Shown: positions 22,337 through 34,032 of the stretch, in pieces
Numbering within the stretch: position 1 is the first letter of the stretch
How the letters are laid out: every line of letters begins with the position of its first letter
NCBI RefSeq assembly: GCF_002994745.2
Contig: NC_037093.1
Span: 43,504,384-43,568,383 of the forward strand
Direction: 5' to 3'
Source of the DNA: Rosa chinensis
Lineage: Eukaryota; Streptophyta; Magnoliopsida; Rosales; Rosaceae
DNA length: 64,000 nt
Program-made: the position numbers and the translations under genes
The notes under the pieces: model-generated
The model's input: the letters and a program-made list of their open reading frames with translations, nothing else
What the model was told of the DNA's origin: nothing
The model's database searches: none

Positions 22337-22817
22337 ACGTCATTGACACCGGAAGAAAGTGCGCCGATTTCGTCAAACGATCCACGATCACCCACACTGC
22401 ATCGTGACTTCGTTTGGACCTAGGCAGTCCAGTGACAAAATCCATTGAGATCTACTCCCACTTCCATACGGGAATAGGTAACGGCTTTAACATACTTGCA
22501 GGTCTCTGATGCTCAGCCTTCACACGTTGGCAAGTAAGACACTTGGAGACATACTTTGCCACATCCCTTTTCATTCTATTCCACCAGAATTGCCTTCGCA
22601 AATCCCGATACATCTTAGTGCTTCCAGGGTGCACAGTATACCGCGATCGATGCCCCTCACGAAGAATTTCTCCCTTGAGGTCAACACGATCCGGACCATA
22701 CAACCTATGATTCATCCGCAAACCACCATCTGTTCCCACCGACCACTCCGATGGAACGGCAATTGACGAATCCGCAGCCAACTCTGCCAACTTCGCACGT
22801 GAGAACTCATCCTCTGT
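22337..22817 (-). pseudogene. Tekay integrase N-terminal half
   Basis: Continues upstream from the Tat insertion. The zinc-binding region (TVHPGSTKMYRDLRRQFWW, CLTCQRVKAEHQRPA) and the start of the core with the first catalytic Asp ([13 protein letters not shown]) are visible. An in-frame TAG at 22452-22454 replaces a codon in the conserved WKWE..ISMDF stretch (one-base change from a Trp codon). Together with 9556-10499 this was one integrase. Confidence 0.8.
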
Positions 22818-23639
22818 CTAACCTTGAATGATCCTGGAAATCAAGGTAGGCTGTACCGTGATACTTCCAAGGAAATTTCCATTCTCAACTCTTGCTTGCA
22901 CAAGGTCAAACTCAGATGCAGTCTCCAACATAAGCCACTCCTGAACCATAATAGAAGCAACAATACCTCTGGGCTTCCTACTCAAAGCATCCGCCACCAC
23001 ATTGGCCTTTCCTGGATGATACTCCAAGGTGAAATCATAGTCCTTTATGAGCTCCATCCACCTTCTCTGTCTCATGTTCAACTCTTTCTGAGAGAACAGA
23101 TACTTCAAACTCTTATGATCCGAAAAGAGTTCGAACTTCTCCCCATACAAGTAATGCCTCCAAATCTTCAAGGCAAACACAACTGCAGCCAACTCCAAAT
23201 CATGAGTAGGGTAATTACGCTCATGCACCTTCAACTGTCTAGAACCATAAGCGACAACACCGTCATGTTGCATCAACACACACCCCAAACCCTGATGAGA
23301 CGCATCACTATAGATGACTAAACCACCACCGCTTGTGGGAATAGTCAGCACTGGGGCCGTGGTCAATCTAGCCTTCAACTCATTGAATGCTCGCTCGCAC
23401 TCCTCAGTCCACACAAACTGGACATCCTTCCTGGTCAACTTGGTCAAAGCCGAAGCAATGCTAGAAAATCCCTCAATGAATCTTCGGTAATAACCTGCCA
23501 AACCCAGAAAACTACGTACCTCAGTAACAGTAGTGGGTTGGCCCCTGTTCAACACTGCCTCAACCTTAGAAGGATCCACGGAGACTCCATCCTTCGAAAC
23601 TACATGACCAAGGAACTTGACCTCCCTTTGCCAAAATTC
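22818..23639 (-). pseudogene. Tekay RT C-terminus and RNase H
   Basis: Same frame as the upstream pol part, separated by a TGA at 23640-23642 and closed by a TAG at 22818-22820, each one base from a sense codon. Visible blocks: [19 protein letters not shown] (RT connection), then RNase H with [45 protein letters not shown] and ADALSRKPR. The catalytic acidic residues are present. Confidence 0.85.
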
Positions 23640-25097
23640 TCACTTCTCGAATTTCGCAAACAACTTCTTTTCTCTCAAAACCTGCAGTACAATCCGCAGA
23701 TGCTTATCATGATCCTCCAACGTCTTGGAATAAATCAAGATATCATCCACGAACACCACCACGAACTTATCCAAGTACGGACTGAACATACGGTTCATCA
23801 AGTCCATAAAGGCAGCAGGTGCATTGGTTAGACCAAAAGGCATGACAACAAACTCAAAGTGTCCATACCTAGTCCTAAAAGCAGTTTTAGGAACATCATC
23901 ATCTTTCACCCTCAACTGGTGATATCCAGATCTCAAATCAATCTTTGAGGATACAGTAGCTTCCTTAAGCTGGTCGAACAAGTCATCAATCCTAGGTAAA
24001 GGGTACCTATTCTTGATCATCACCTTGTTCAATTGCCGATAATCCACACACAACCTTAGTGAACCATCCTTCTTCTTTGCAAACACCACAGGTGCACCCC
24101 AAGGAGAAGTACTAGCTCTAATGAACCCTTGTTCAAGTAAACCATCTATCTGCTCCTTCAACTCTTTAAGTTCAGTTGGTGCCATCCGAAAAGGTGCCAT
24201 GGATACAGGTGCAGTACCTGGTATCACATCGATAGCAAAATCCACTACCCTCCTTGGAGGTAACCCCGGTATTTCCTGAAATATATCACTGTACTCGGAA
24301 ACCACGGCAATCTCTGCCATAACCGCAGCACAACTCACCGACTCTACATGAGCTAAGAATCCTGCCCACAAAGCAGTATCTGACCTAAGACACCGATAAC
24401 GAAACACTGGCTGTCCAGGTATATGAAATGACACTACCATTTCAAAGCAATCAATCATAGCATGATTTGGCCTCAGCCAATCAATTCCCAAAATAACATC
24501 ATACGTATGATCTGTTAGCAAAATCAAAGTTGCAGAAAGCTCCCTACCACCGATCACAATCGGACATGCATCACAAAACATATTAAGCTCAAGGGAAACA
24601 CCAAGTGGGGAAATAACACACAAGGGTCTAGCAAGAGGTCTAGGAGTCAATCCTAACATATCAACCACAGAGCTAGATATGAAAGAGTGGGACGCTCCCG
24701 TATCAAACAACACTCTAGCAAAGAAATCAAATAAGGATAAGGTACCTTCCACTCCGGTATTCTGCTGACCAATAGCAAACACCCTAGCCTGCCCCTGAGG
24801 CTGTTGCCTCTGCTGGTTCCCTTGTCCCCTACCCTGCTGGGTACAATCCCTTGAGAAGTGCCCCGTCTGGCCACAGGTGAAGCATGCCAAGTTCTTCGGT
24901 TTCGTGTAAGCTCGAGCAACATGGCCCATCTCATTGCAATTGAAACACTTCGGGTTCGCCACCGGCCTATTAGGTGCAACCCTAGCAGGTGCAGCTACAG
25001 CCCTAGCTGGTGCCTGCTGATTTGTCCTCTGTCTCTTCCAGAATCCACCTCGATTCCCAAATGTTTTACTGCTCCCCGCAGTTGCCTTTCCATTTCT
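23640..25097 (-). pseudogene. Tekay CCHC knuckles, protease and reverse transcriptase
   Basis: In frame with gag upstream but separated from it by a TAA. In order: two zinc knuckles, the first damaged ([14 protein letters not shown], last Cys replaced by Tyr) and the second intact ([14 protein letters not shown]); retropepsin active site [15 protein letters not shown] with [44 protein letters not shown] and the catalytic [10 protein letters not shown]. Ends at the TGA at 23640. Confidence 0.85.
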
Positions 25098-25832
25098 TTA
25101 GAAATCCCTCTCAGCCGATTCCTGTTCCTGGAAAGTCAAGTTCTCCTGCTCGATGGCCATAGCCTTAACGAAAATGAGCTCCACCGTCTTCAGTTCCAGA
25201 ACAGCGACATCGCGCTGGATCGAAGCATTCAGTCCCCACTGAAACTTCATAGCTAAGCTCTCAGCATCCATCTGCCTCACAAAGCGATACAACCTTGAGA
25301 ACTCAGCCTCATACTCTCTCACACTTTTAGTCCCTTGGACTAACGAGATAAACTCCCTTTCCAATTGCTCCCTCACTGAAGGCGGAAAGTACTTCTTCCT
25401 GAACAGTTCCACAAAACCGTCCCAGGTCATAGTGGACACATCCATCACTCTCTGTGTGCCATTCCACCAGACCCGTGCATCGCCTTGGAGCATAAATGTG
25501 GTAATCTTCCTCTTCTCAATGTCGTCGCAAACGACCATCTCGAAGTAGGTCTTCATGTTCTCGATCCACTGATCTGCCAACATGTGATCCGTACCTCCCT
25601 GAAATGGGACTCCTCCCAATCTCGAAATCTCCTTTACCAACTTCGACAAACGAGTGGGATCTACAACATTTGCAGCCTCCACAACAGGTGGAACAGGCAA
25701 CTCAACATTCGATGCCTCCATATCATTCTCGAACATCTCCTCAACAGGAGGAGGAATCCTGCCCTTACCTCGGGCTCTACCCCTGCCTCTGGGTCTACCT
25801 CGACCCCTAGCTCTGCCTCCTTGAGAATCCAT
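25098..25832 (-). CDS. Tekay Gag, truncated by TAA before the zinc knuckles
   Basis: Starts at the ATG at 25832 after an Arg/Gly-rich leader (RGRGRPRGRGRARGKG). The Gag core is visible: DQWIENMKTYFEMV, RVWWNG, FVELFRKKYFPPSVREQ, FISLVQGTKSVREYEAEFSRL. The TAA at 25098-25100 falls in the same frame as the following pol region (138 bases to the next frame start, divisible by three), so this was one gag-pol ORF. The truncated protein would lack nucleocapsid. Confidence 0.8.
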   Translation of the reverse strand: MDSQGGRARGRGRPRGRGRARGKGRIPPPVEEMFENDMEASNVELPVPPVVEAANVVDPTRLSKLVKEISRLGGVPFQGGTDHMLADQWIENMKTYFEMVVCDDIEKRKITTFMLQGDARVWWNGTQRVMDVSTMTWDGFVELFRKKYFPPSVREQLEREFISLVQGTKSVREYEAEFSRLYRFVRQMDAESLAMKFQWGLNASIQRDVAVLELKTVELIFVKAMAIEQENLTFQEQESAERDF

Positions 25833-26186
25833 CACCTAAGGAGCATAACAACCTGTGGTTAATACATGTATAGCTCTCAAACACAAGTATAAGTCAACGC
25901 TATGACTCGATCAACCACAACACTACGTCAGAGGATATAATTCTATCCCCTATGTCAATCTTGAGTTAAAACTAAAGGTCATCATTCCTTATAAGTCTTT
26001 AACTCATAGAAGCTACATCTAGCTCCTACACTTCATCCCCTGAGCCGACACTACCCTGACGACTCACATCCTACCGCTCACTACATACCCAATGACTATA
26101 TCAATACCGAAGAGCATCTGATGGGGATCCGCTACAGACAGGCCATCACTCGAGGAGTATTGATTGTCACCAAATATGTACCTTAC
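25833..26186 (-). other. Tekay leader between primer site and gag
   Basis: No ORF of note. It corresponds to the untranslated leader, where packaging signals would lie. Confidence 0.5.
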
Positions 26187-26198
26187 GCTCTGATACCA
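26187..26198 (-). other. Tekay primer binding site (initiator Met tRNA)
   Basis: The minus strand reads TGGTATCAGAGC three bases after the 5' LTR end, the standard complement of the plant initiator tRNA-Met 3' end. Confidence 0.9.
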
Positions 26199-26201
26199 AT
26201 C

Positions 26202-28924
26202 TGTCACGCCCCTGATTTTACACACATGAAAATCGACATATATAATCCCATAATTATACATGCGTGAATGTTCAGTCATCAATACAAATACCTAGAACAT
26301 CTTTCCTTTAAAATAAGTACATGCTGATGCCCTGAATCCATCCGAGTTAATATACACTCGCTCCATAGTGTTATATATTACACAAATTTACAAATTAAAT
26401 TGCCATCACAAAATAAAGCATAAATGCTCCTCAGAGCTTACTACATAGCGGAAGTCATAACAATGGCAAAGCCAACAAAATTTGCTTCCTACCCGTTCAG
26501 CTGCCAACAAACTACCTCAGCTTCAGCCATGATTTTCCTGACCTGCAGGATTAACCCCTACACCAAAAGAATGGTGCACCGGGTTTCCAAACAACAAAAC
26601 CCGGTAAGCTTATGAAAGCTCGTATGAGTAACTCATGAACATCAATCAACAACTCACACACATCAGCTAAAGGAAACCATGCAACCATGATTCCTTCTAA
26701 CACTCCATAACCTTTCCATCTAAAGGACGACATAAATCACCGCTGTGATAATGTTCTATTTGCTAACTTAACCATCAAGAAGCAAATCAAGTCTCATCTA
26801 GACAATAAAAGAAGAATACTCAAGGAATTCTACTTTAACTACATACTTATGAGTCTCCAGCAACCTCGACCGTTACTCCCATAATCTATAATGGCAGACA
26901 GACTATTGCTCTATTAAAATCGTAACCACTCGTCCGACTACGGACGTGATTACCTATTTCCTGCCTTGGTCACCATCTGCGACCTGTCACCATCTGCGAC
27001 ATGTGGTTTCAGACCCCGTCTGGTCTCAAAATCAACATTAAGGTCACCATCTGTGCTCTGTCACCATCTGTGACACATGATCTTCAGACCCCGTCTGGTC
27101 ATGAAATCAAACATCAAGGTCACCGTCTGCAACCTGTCACCATCTGTGCTCTGTCACCATCTGTGATATGTAATCTTCTTAGACCCTATCTGGTCTTAAA
27201 GTTAAACGTTAAGTAAGTCGCAACCGACCTAAAAACGTTACAACATCTAGCTTCGGCTTTCCTAACCCTTGCTCACCATCTGTGACTCTTGGTACAAGGA
27301 CCAATACATTTAAAATGAGTCACGCTTGACTCAAAAAAGTAACATCAAGCTCAATACTTTTCAAACAATAGAAAACATCTTTTTCCACAATACTGTTCCT
27401 GAAAAGTCACATTCAACAATAATATGAACACCATCATGCATATTATTATTCATCACAATCATCCGCAAGGATATATATATTTCACGTAAATATATATATA
27501 CGTAGACATTCGCTCAGGAATGCCTACTAATACCAACTATAGTTTGCAGTTAAATGATTAACGCCAAAACAATAATGGTAATTCTGTTCATAAAGAACCT
27601 TGTGAGATTACTCACCTCGAACTCCTGCTGCGTCTTCAATAAAGCACAAAGCCGCCAATTCACAAATAATCTTCCACTGTACTTCGTCAAGTACCTAATC
27701 ACATACGGTTCCAACTTAGTGACGATTCACATTTGATTTAAGTTTGAAACCCCTGTTTTGAACTAAAATCCCCAAAGTAGCGCCAATCAAGGCAAAACCA
27801 CATCCGAGACCTCCCAAAGTCTCCGGAATACGTCCACGATCGATGTGACCAAACCACAAGTCGATCGGACGCTCGAATCCACACAGATCGAATAAATCGA
27901 TCGGTATGAAACTGTAAAAATCATAACAATTTCATACGAACTCCAAAATTTGCATATTATATATCGAAACGCTCGTATCAACGACTAGAACATATATAAT
28001 ACCACAAACAGTCCCTTACATGGCCGGAACACTGCCGGAACGCCGCCACAGGAGGTGGCGCACCGCCGCCGGCCAAAACTCAATATTTCACAAAACTCCC
28101 AACATCAAAAAGCTTCATCTAAGCATGCTTGTGAATTCTCATAACTAGCTCGAAGTCAGAAAACAAGCATAAAGGGTCGAAAACTACCTCACAAGCTTTG
28201 GATTATTGCTCAAACTGAGTTGAACCGATTTCCACGTAAATCGATCAAAAAAAACACCATAGATCGATCAGGAAGCCTATTCTGAACTCAACCAAGGAAG
28301 CATGAAGCCATGAAGTCGCCAGAGTTGTGTTTTCCGGCCGGGTCCGAAAACGCTAACTGCACCGCCTTGCAGCGCCGCACACGGTCTATCTCTTCGCTAG
28401 AGAACACCACAGGGATGACCGGACGGAGGAGGCGAACCAGCTGACCAAGTTTCACGGCCAGAGACCGCCGCAGTTCACCGGAAAAGCTGGGTCGGGTCGG
28501 GACAGTCGAAAAACTTCGACTCTGAAGGTGCAGACGAGAGAGAAGAGAGAGAGAAAAAAAAGCTTCCGGAAAAGGAAAGTGGGAATTATGAAAATAATTT
28601 CTGATTTTCCACTTTTATACTAAAACGGAAACTTCTTCCGCTAGCCATAAATTTCTCATACGAACTCCGATTGATGCGTTCCGCATGTCCACGAACTCGT
28701 ATCGATGCGCTCTACAACTTTTGTGAAGGAAGTTTTCCGAGAATCCCAACATATAAAAAGTCAAACTTCACACGACCCCCTAAACTGTGAAATTCGAATA
28801 ATTATACGTACAAAAACTATTCCACTTCACATACAACCTACGAATAAAGTACAATAACAAATATTCGTACAACTGGTCCATTATTAATTACCAAAATTAA
28901 ATAACAGAAAACCAGGTCATCACA
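26202..28924 (-). repeat. Tekay 5' LTR
   Basis: 2723 bp, TG..CA bounded, collinear with 6815-9521. It carries an 18-bp extra stretch near 26610 (AAGCTTATGAAAGCTCGT region) that is partly a duplication or was lost from the partner. GTTGT target duplication follows at 28925-28929. Confidence 0.9.
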
Positions 28925-28929
28925 GTTGT

Positions 28930-29348
28930 ATCCACTTCTCCACTCAAACTGTGGACGGACTGGGCCGCTTGGGCCTTAGACTGCTTTGTGGGCTTTTTTC
29001 TTGGGCTCATTGGACTAGGGAGTGGGAATCCACCTTTGTTGTGGGTTAGAACGGATCTCTATGACCCACAGTATTGTTTAATTTTTGTTTGGGTCGCAAA
29101 AACCAGTGCCTTAATTGGAACCTTTTTATGTAAGCTTCGAGGTTACTAGGTTTTTGTTAGAATAAAAGCGCGTGAATTTACCAAAAGGTGGGTGTACTCG
29201 GGATTTTTGGGATTTTATTCATCTAGAATAGGGTTTCATGAGGTTCTAAGGAACGATTCTTTCTGTCGACCGCATAGGGGTGTTTCGTTTTTGTACTGCT
29301 TGCTGAATTATAATGAAAGGGTTGACCTATTACCATAAAAAAAAAAAA
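28930..29348 (+). mobile_element. LINE-like retroposon copy A, 3' segment with poly(A)
   Basis: Resumes exactly after the Tekay target duplication. A GGGCC/TGGGCT-rich part (about 28956-29020) is followed by a T-rich 3' end reading TTATAATGAAAGGG near the end and a poly(A) tract at about 29337-29349. The 16-bp target duplication (29349-29364) closes the element. Total length with the 5' segment is about 1.16 kb. Confidence 0.7.
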
Positions 29349-29364
29349 AGATAGAAGGTTATTT

Positions 29365-30036
29365 ATGATACCCAATTTAGGGTTTAGGTAGATACCTAAA
29401 TTATAGGAATCTAAATAGATATGCATATCTGATTTAGTGTAGGTTAATTCCTCCTCAATAGTTTCTCTCTCTCTCTCTCTCTCTAAGGATTTATGCTAAT
29501 GAACATGGGTTTCAAAAAGCTCGACCCTATTATGATTGTAATTTGCATCAATTTTTCTAGTTAATTGCAGTCCAATGACTCAGCTGTCACCTCAGATTTA
29601 TTTCATTTTCCATCTTGCTGACTCAACCCTCACTAATTTTTCTTTTTTATATAACTAATATACCCTTATTGAATATCTTTGCACATAAAAGGCAAGATGT
29701 CTTCCATAAGTTAGGAATCTTTCTAAAGCAATTTTTTGATAATGTTTTTTTTTTCTTCAACACCAAAGCTTCTATGGTTATGACTCTTGTACGTAATGTC
29801 AATATGAACGTGGTTCTCCTTCTTTAACATTAAGTTTCCTATGGCCAATGTTGGTTGGCAAACCAATATTGTAACCTTATTCTGAGGTAAACATTATGCA
29901 ATTTTTGTGGTAGATATATTAAGAGCTAAAAAATTCAGCATTTCAGTATACCACATATATAGGTAGTTTTTCTCACCATATATATCTCGATTATTTATAC
30001 CTACAATGGAAGAAAACTAATCCATTAATTTATAAA
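29365..30036. other. no gene seen; (CT)n microsatellite
   Basis: AT-rich host sequence with a CT microsatellite at about 29464-29484. The ORF at 29615-29827 has no recognisable domain. Confidence 0.4.
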
Positions 30037-30432
30037 GGATTAAATTCTGTTTATTACCTTGTACTTTCAAGGGTTCATCAGTTCAGTCTCTGCACTTCTA
30101 ATTTAATCAGGAAAGTCCTTGCACTCTCCAATTTCATCAAATAGATCCAATCCGTCACTATTCTGTCAATTTTAGCTGTTAAAATGCTGACGTGGGACCT
30201 TCTCACAGGGAAAATTCCCAAACTACCCATCGCTAGGCAGCCCGCCGATGCATCAGTGTTGTGAATGCAGATGAGTAGTTTGGAAATTTTCCCAAAAAAT
30301 TGACGGAGTGGTGATGGATTGGATCGATTTGATGATATTGGAGAGTGCAAAGACTTTTCTGATTAAATTAGAAGTGCAGGGATTGAACTGATGAACCCTT
30401 GAAAGTATAGGGTAGTAAGCAGAATTTAGTCC
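30037..30432. mobile_element. Mutator-like MITE with long TIRs
   Basis: 396 bp. The arms are inverted copies over about 130 bp (left GGATTAAATTCTG.., right ..GAATTTAGTCC), and both contain TTTCAAGGGTTCATCAGTTC. The flanks ATTTATAAA and ATTTATATA form a 9-bp duplication with one mismatch. A related uninterrupted flank near 30590-30640 serves as an empty site. No coding capacity. Confidence 0.75.
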
Positions 30433-30761
30433 ATTTATATATCTTACTTAGGTACATATCTCAATTATAATAATTGAAGAACATTAATCCGTAAACATAT
30501 ATCTCTTACTTAGGTACTTATCTCTTACTTATGGTATACCTACAATAGACGAACGTTAATCCGTATATATCTCACTTTGTATATATCTCGATTATTTAAA
30601 CCTACAATAGAAGAAATCTAATCTGTAAATTTATATCTCTTACTTAGGTACATATCTCGATTATAGCAATCAAATAACATTAATCCGTAAACATATATCT
30701 CTTACTTATGGTATATCTACAATAGAAGAAATCCTTAAATTTATATCTGTTAATTAGGTTA
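30433..30761. repeat. diverged tandem repeats
   Basis: Words such as ATATCTCTTACTTAGGTAC, TCGATTATTTAAACCTACAA and ACATTAATCCGTAAAC recur several times from 29970 to 30760, interrupted by the MITE. Units are roughly 100-200 bp and degenerate. Confidence 0.6.
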
Positions 30762-32299
30762 GAGCATCTTTAGCAGACTCTCTATTTTGGATCCTTAGCT
30801 AGTTTGGAGAACATATTTAGCTTTTTATTTATTTTAGCAACTGCACCAGACTCTAAGTGGCTCTCCATTATAACTTTTCGCTATCTTGCTCCTAAATATA
30901 GAGAGCGAGATAAGGCTCCTTATAATTTTTTTTTTTGATCAGGTGAAATATCATTCATTAAACTGCAATTACAACATTGCTGCAATTACAGCACCCAAAC
31001 ACGGGCTTACAATCGAGTAAAGCATCAACTAGTACTGCACAAACTTATTCTGAAGACACTAAATGGAACTGTCAATGAAATCAATGACGAAGACTGAATT
31101 GGATGGCTAATCGAGTTAACTAGGCCAAAAGAAATAGCATTGTCGGGGATGGGGTCAAGCCACAATAGATAACTATAAGGCGGGCCATCCCAGGATCTCC
31201 CTGAAACGTCAGCACAGGCTGATAATAAGATGCGCGGCCAAAAGCAGGCAAAAGACTAGATCCTATTAACCCTAAACCAACCATCCAACTCAAACCATTC
31301 ATCAGAATCCATGACAACTACCGTACCCTAACGAGTAGGGACTTATTGACACTGCAGAAAACAGAAAGACACAAACCAAACAAAACTAGACCCAAACAGA
31401 GGCCTAAAGAGCCAGGCCCTAACACAAAAGCTAGGCCCAACCACCACTCCCCGCAAGACTCCAGTGCCGCAATCCACCAAGGCTGCCGCCGGCAAATTGT
31501 GCCCTGCCGACAAATCACACCACGCCGATGACCCACATCACCCGCTGCACCTGCACCTGCACCGTCGCTTCCCCACCACTCCTACCACTCCATCACCAGC
31601 GTAGGATCCCCAGGACTAGCGCTCCCCAGCCTGCCTGACCTCGCGCACCTCCGTAGACCCAAACACCCAAAACCCATGGATCTACGATAGGACCCGAAGG
31701 CAGACAACAAAGGATCGTCGTCGATCCACCGATCCACAACAGCAAACCGTAGATCCCGCCACACCTTCCGACCGGCGCAAAAAGCCTCCCCAATCCGACT
31801 AAGATCCAACGCTGGACCGGTCTCAATCCTCAGCCACGCCACAGATCCAGATGCAGCCACCGCACCTTCCTCCATCCCTGAGCCAGGCCTTTGCCCAAGA
31901 ACCACGCCGCAAGCCCCTGTTCTCATCCCCTCCCGGACCGGAACGCAGCGGCAAGGGCGCCTGCAACATCCGGCCGGGAGAGAGAACCCTCGACCTCCTC
32001 TAGGTTTTTCTCCGCGCGTGAGGCGCGTTCTCTCCCTCACTCTCGAAGTATTTTGGTTGTATGGTAGTAGAAAACTCTGGGCTCCTTATAATTTGAAATA
32101 TTCATTTTGAATTATTTTATGTAATTTATAAATATATTTAAATTATTTAATCTTCATTTGAAAAATAATATAAATTCAAAATTAGCTAAAGTAGAGAGCA
32201 CTGATACAAACGTATATCTAAAGTGGCTAGCCAAAATGACTTTTTAGCTACTTTGGCTAAAATTTGACTTAAAAATGGCTAGCATTACTAAAAATGCTC
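30762..32299. mobile_element. Tourist-like (PIF/Harbinger) MITE, split by a retroposon
   Basis: The TIRs GAGCATCTTTAGCAG (left) and, on the other strand, GAGCATTTTTAGTAATGC (right) are flanked by TTA on both sides (30759-30761, 32300-32302), the 3-bp duplication of the PIF/Harbinger superfamily. Without the inserted retroposon the element is about 370 bp. No transposase. Confidence 0.65.
30929..32079 (-). mobile_element. LINE-like poly(A) retroposon copy B
   Basis: 1151 bp on the minus strand. A poly(T) tract at 30929-30936 is the tail, and an exact 15-bp duplication GGCTCCTTATAATTT flanks it (30914-30928, 32080-32094). The GC-rich 5' part (31582-32040) is open on the minus strand but matches no protein I recognise. 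A TGGGCC-rich middle and a 3' end TTAATGAATGATATTTCACC precede the tail. No RT, so it is non-autonomous. Confidence 0.7.
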
Positions 32300-32302
32300 T
32301 TA

Positions 32303-32659
32303 TACTTATCTTTTAGCTAGAATGCCTTCCAGTTAGGTTGATTTCCCATCTCTATTTACTAATTTTATAATGCTAATTATATTTTGAATTATTGCATGTT
32401 CATCATGGGTTCAAAATTCAAATTGAAAAAATAAACAAATAATTAATTTGTTTCTATATTTAACTCAAAGGGCAAAATGGGCTTGAAAATATAACGACAA
32501 AAGTCAATGGACCTAGATTGATAATAAAATTACCTATGGACTGCATCCATTATGACGGAATGAGGACTTATATTCAAAAACCTCAAGAAAAAATACTCAT
32601 GTTTTCCTTAATAGTATTCTATAATTATGTACAAAATAGTTAGATAAACAAAATAAGTT
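32303..32659. other. no gene seen
   Basis: AT-rich sequence, nothing recognised. Confidence 0.4.
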
Positions 32660-33297
32660 TAGGGTGCGGCTATTGCCACCCTACTAACTAGTTTCTTCAC
32701 CCTACAAGACTAAATACTGTAATATAAAATTACAATAATGAAAAAACTAATTATCGTAATCTTATTTAAAATTACAATTTATTTTTCTTATTACACTCTA
32801 CAGAACACGTACTTAAACTTCAATCTTTATCTCTTCGTTCATCTTTAAACCCTGACACTTTATTTCTTAACATTCATCATCTTCAATCGTTCTCATGTTG
32901 TGCTAACAAAAAAAAAAAAAATTCAACTTGCGGAGGAAATCAAATAGAAAAAGGATTCAAGTTAAATACTAGTAACCTACATTGAAAAGGATATTTTGGG
33001 TACTGTAAATGGGTGAACTAACACTTCAATCTTTATCTCTTCGTTCATCTTTAAACCCTATCACTTTATTTCTTAACATTCATCATCTTCAATCATTCTC
33101 ATGCTATGCTAACAAAAAAAAAAATTCAACTTGTGGAGGAAACCAAATAGAAAAAAGATTCGAGTTAAATACTAGTAACATTGAAAAGGGTATTTTGGGT
33201 ACTGTAAATGGGTGAACTAAATAAACTTGAAATTAAAAAAATATATTAGGGTGAGAAGAGAATGTAGGGTGAAGAATACGACAACATCCGCACCCTA
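32660..33297. mobile_element. TIR element with internal tandem duplication
   Basis: 638 bp, ends TAGGGTGCGG and CCGCACCCTA, with further inverted similarity containing TTCTTCACCCTACA. Inside, about 200 bp is duplicated in tandem (32817-33021 and 33022-33219), each copy containing TTTATCTCTTCGTTCATC and an A-run. The ORF at 33009-33215 comes from this duplication. Flanking AGTT on both sides may be the target duplication, but that is not firm. Confidence 0.6.
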
Positions 33298-34025
33298 AGT
33301 TTATATACATGACCTCCCCATTTAATACAAGAATAAAGTTAGAAACCATCTAATATAAATTTCCCTTAAATAAATTGTAATTAAATGGGTGAGGAACCAT
33401 ATAATTTAGAATTTCGGAATCAATAGCATTAAATGTTTTAAAATAGATTGGTTTACTCCCACTTTTTAGTTAATTTTCTTTTTTGTTGTAACAGTTATGA
33501 TTAGTCAATTTATTATCTAATATAAAACATTAAAACATCACAAATAGAAAACTTTGTAAATGTTATTTTTTTGGCCCCTTCAATGACAACTTTGTACTTC
33601 TACAACTCTACGAAACTACTGACATAGTTTTGGTTGAATGTTCAACTCAAAATTTTATACTTGATTAATATGGTGTTTGGTGGATAAGAACTCAAATAAT
33701 ACAAAACCTATTTTGAGGCATCTATTTGAAGGGAATAATAATAAATCTTTATGAATTTTCCATTAACTAACACAGGTAATCAATATGGTCATTTATAAAA
33801 CGTCAATATACTAATATATATTAATCATATAAAATAGTAGTCTTAATATAGTCAAATAATAGGATATTTCATGATTTTTGAGATTAAGGATATTTTAGGC
33901 ATTTTGGGTTGTGTAGTTAGTATAATATTAAAATAAGAAATTAAATGGGTGATGTATTGAGTACTGTGTATTAAGTAGTTAATGATGTGTGTATTTAAAA
34001 CTTGTCCTCAGTTTCATCAATATAT

Positions 34026-34032
<7 letters not shown>
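33298..34032. other. no gene seen
   Basis: AT-rich sequence without convincing ORFs or element ends. Confidence 0.4.

Larger units (their letters stand above)
6815..28924 (-). mobile_element. Ty3/gypsy chromovirus, Tekay type, interrupted by a Tat element
   Basis: An LTR retrotransposon of about 10.3 kb once the nested 11.8-kb insertion is removed. In transcription order on the minus strand it has: 5' LTR 26202-28924, initiator-Met primer site, gag, CCHC knuckles, protease, RT, RNase H, integrase with chromodomain, polypurine tract, and 3' LTR 6815-9521. Domain order and the C-terminal chromodomain place it among the chromoviruses, and the long LTRs and terminus suggest Tekay/Del. The two LTRs differ by roughly 43 substitutions plus an 18-bp and a 2-bp indel by eye (about 98.4% identical). 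The coding frame is broken by four in-frame stops and by the Tat insertion, so this copy cannot move on its own. Confidence 0.9.
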
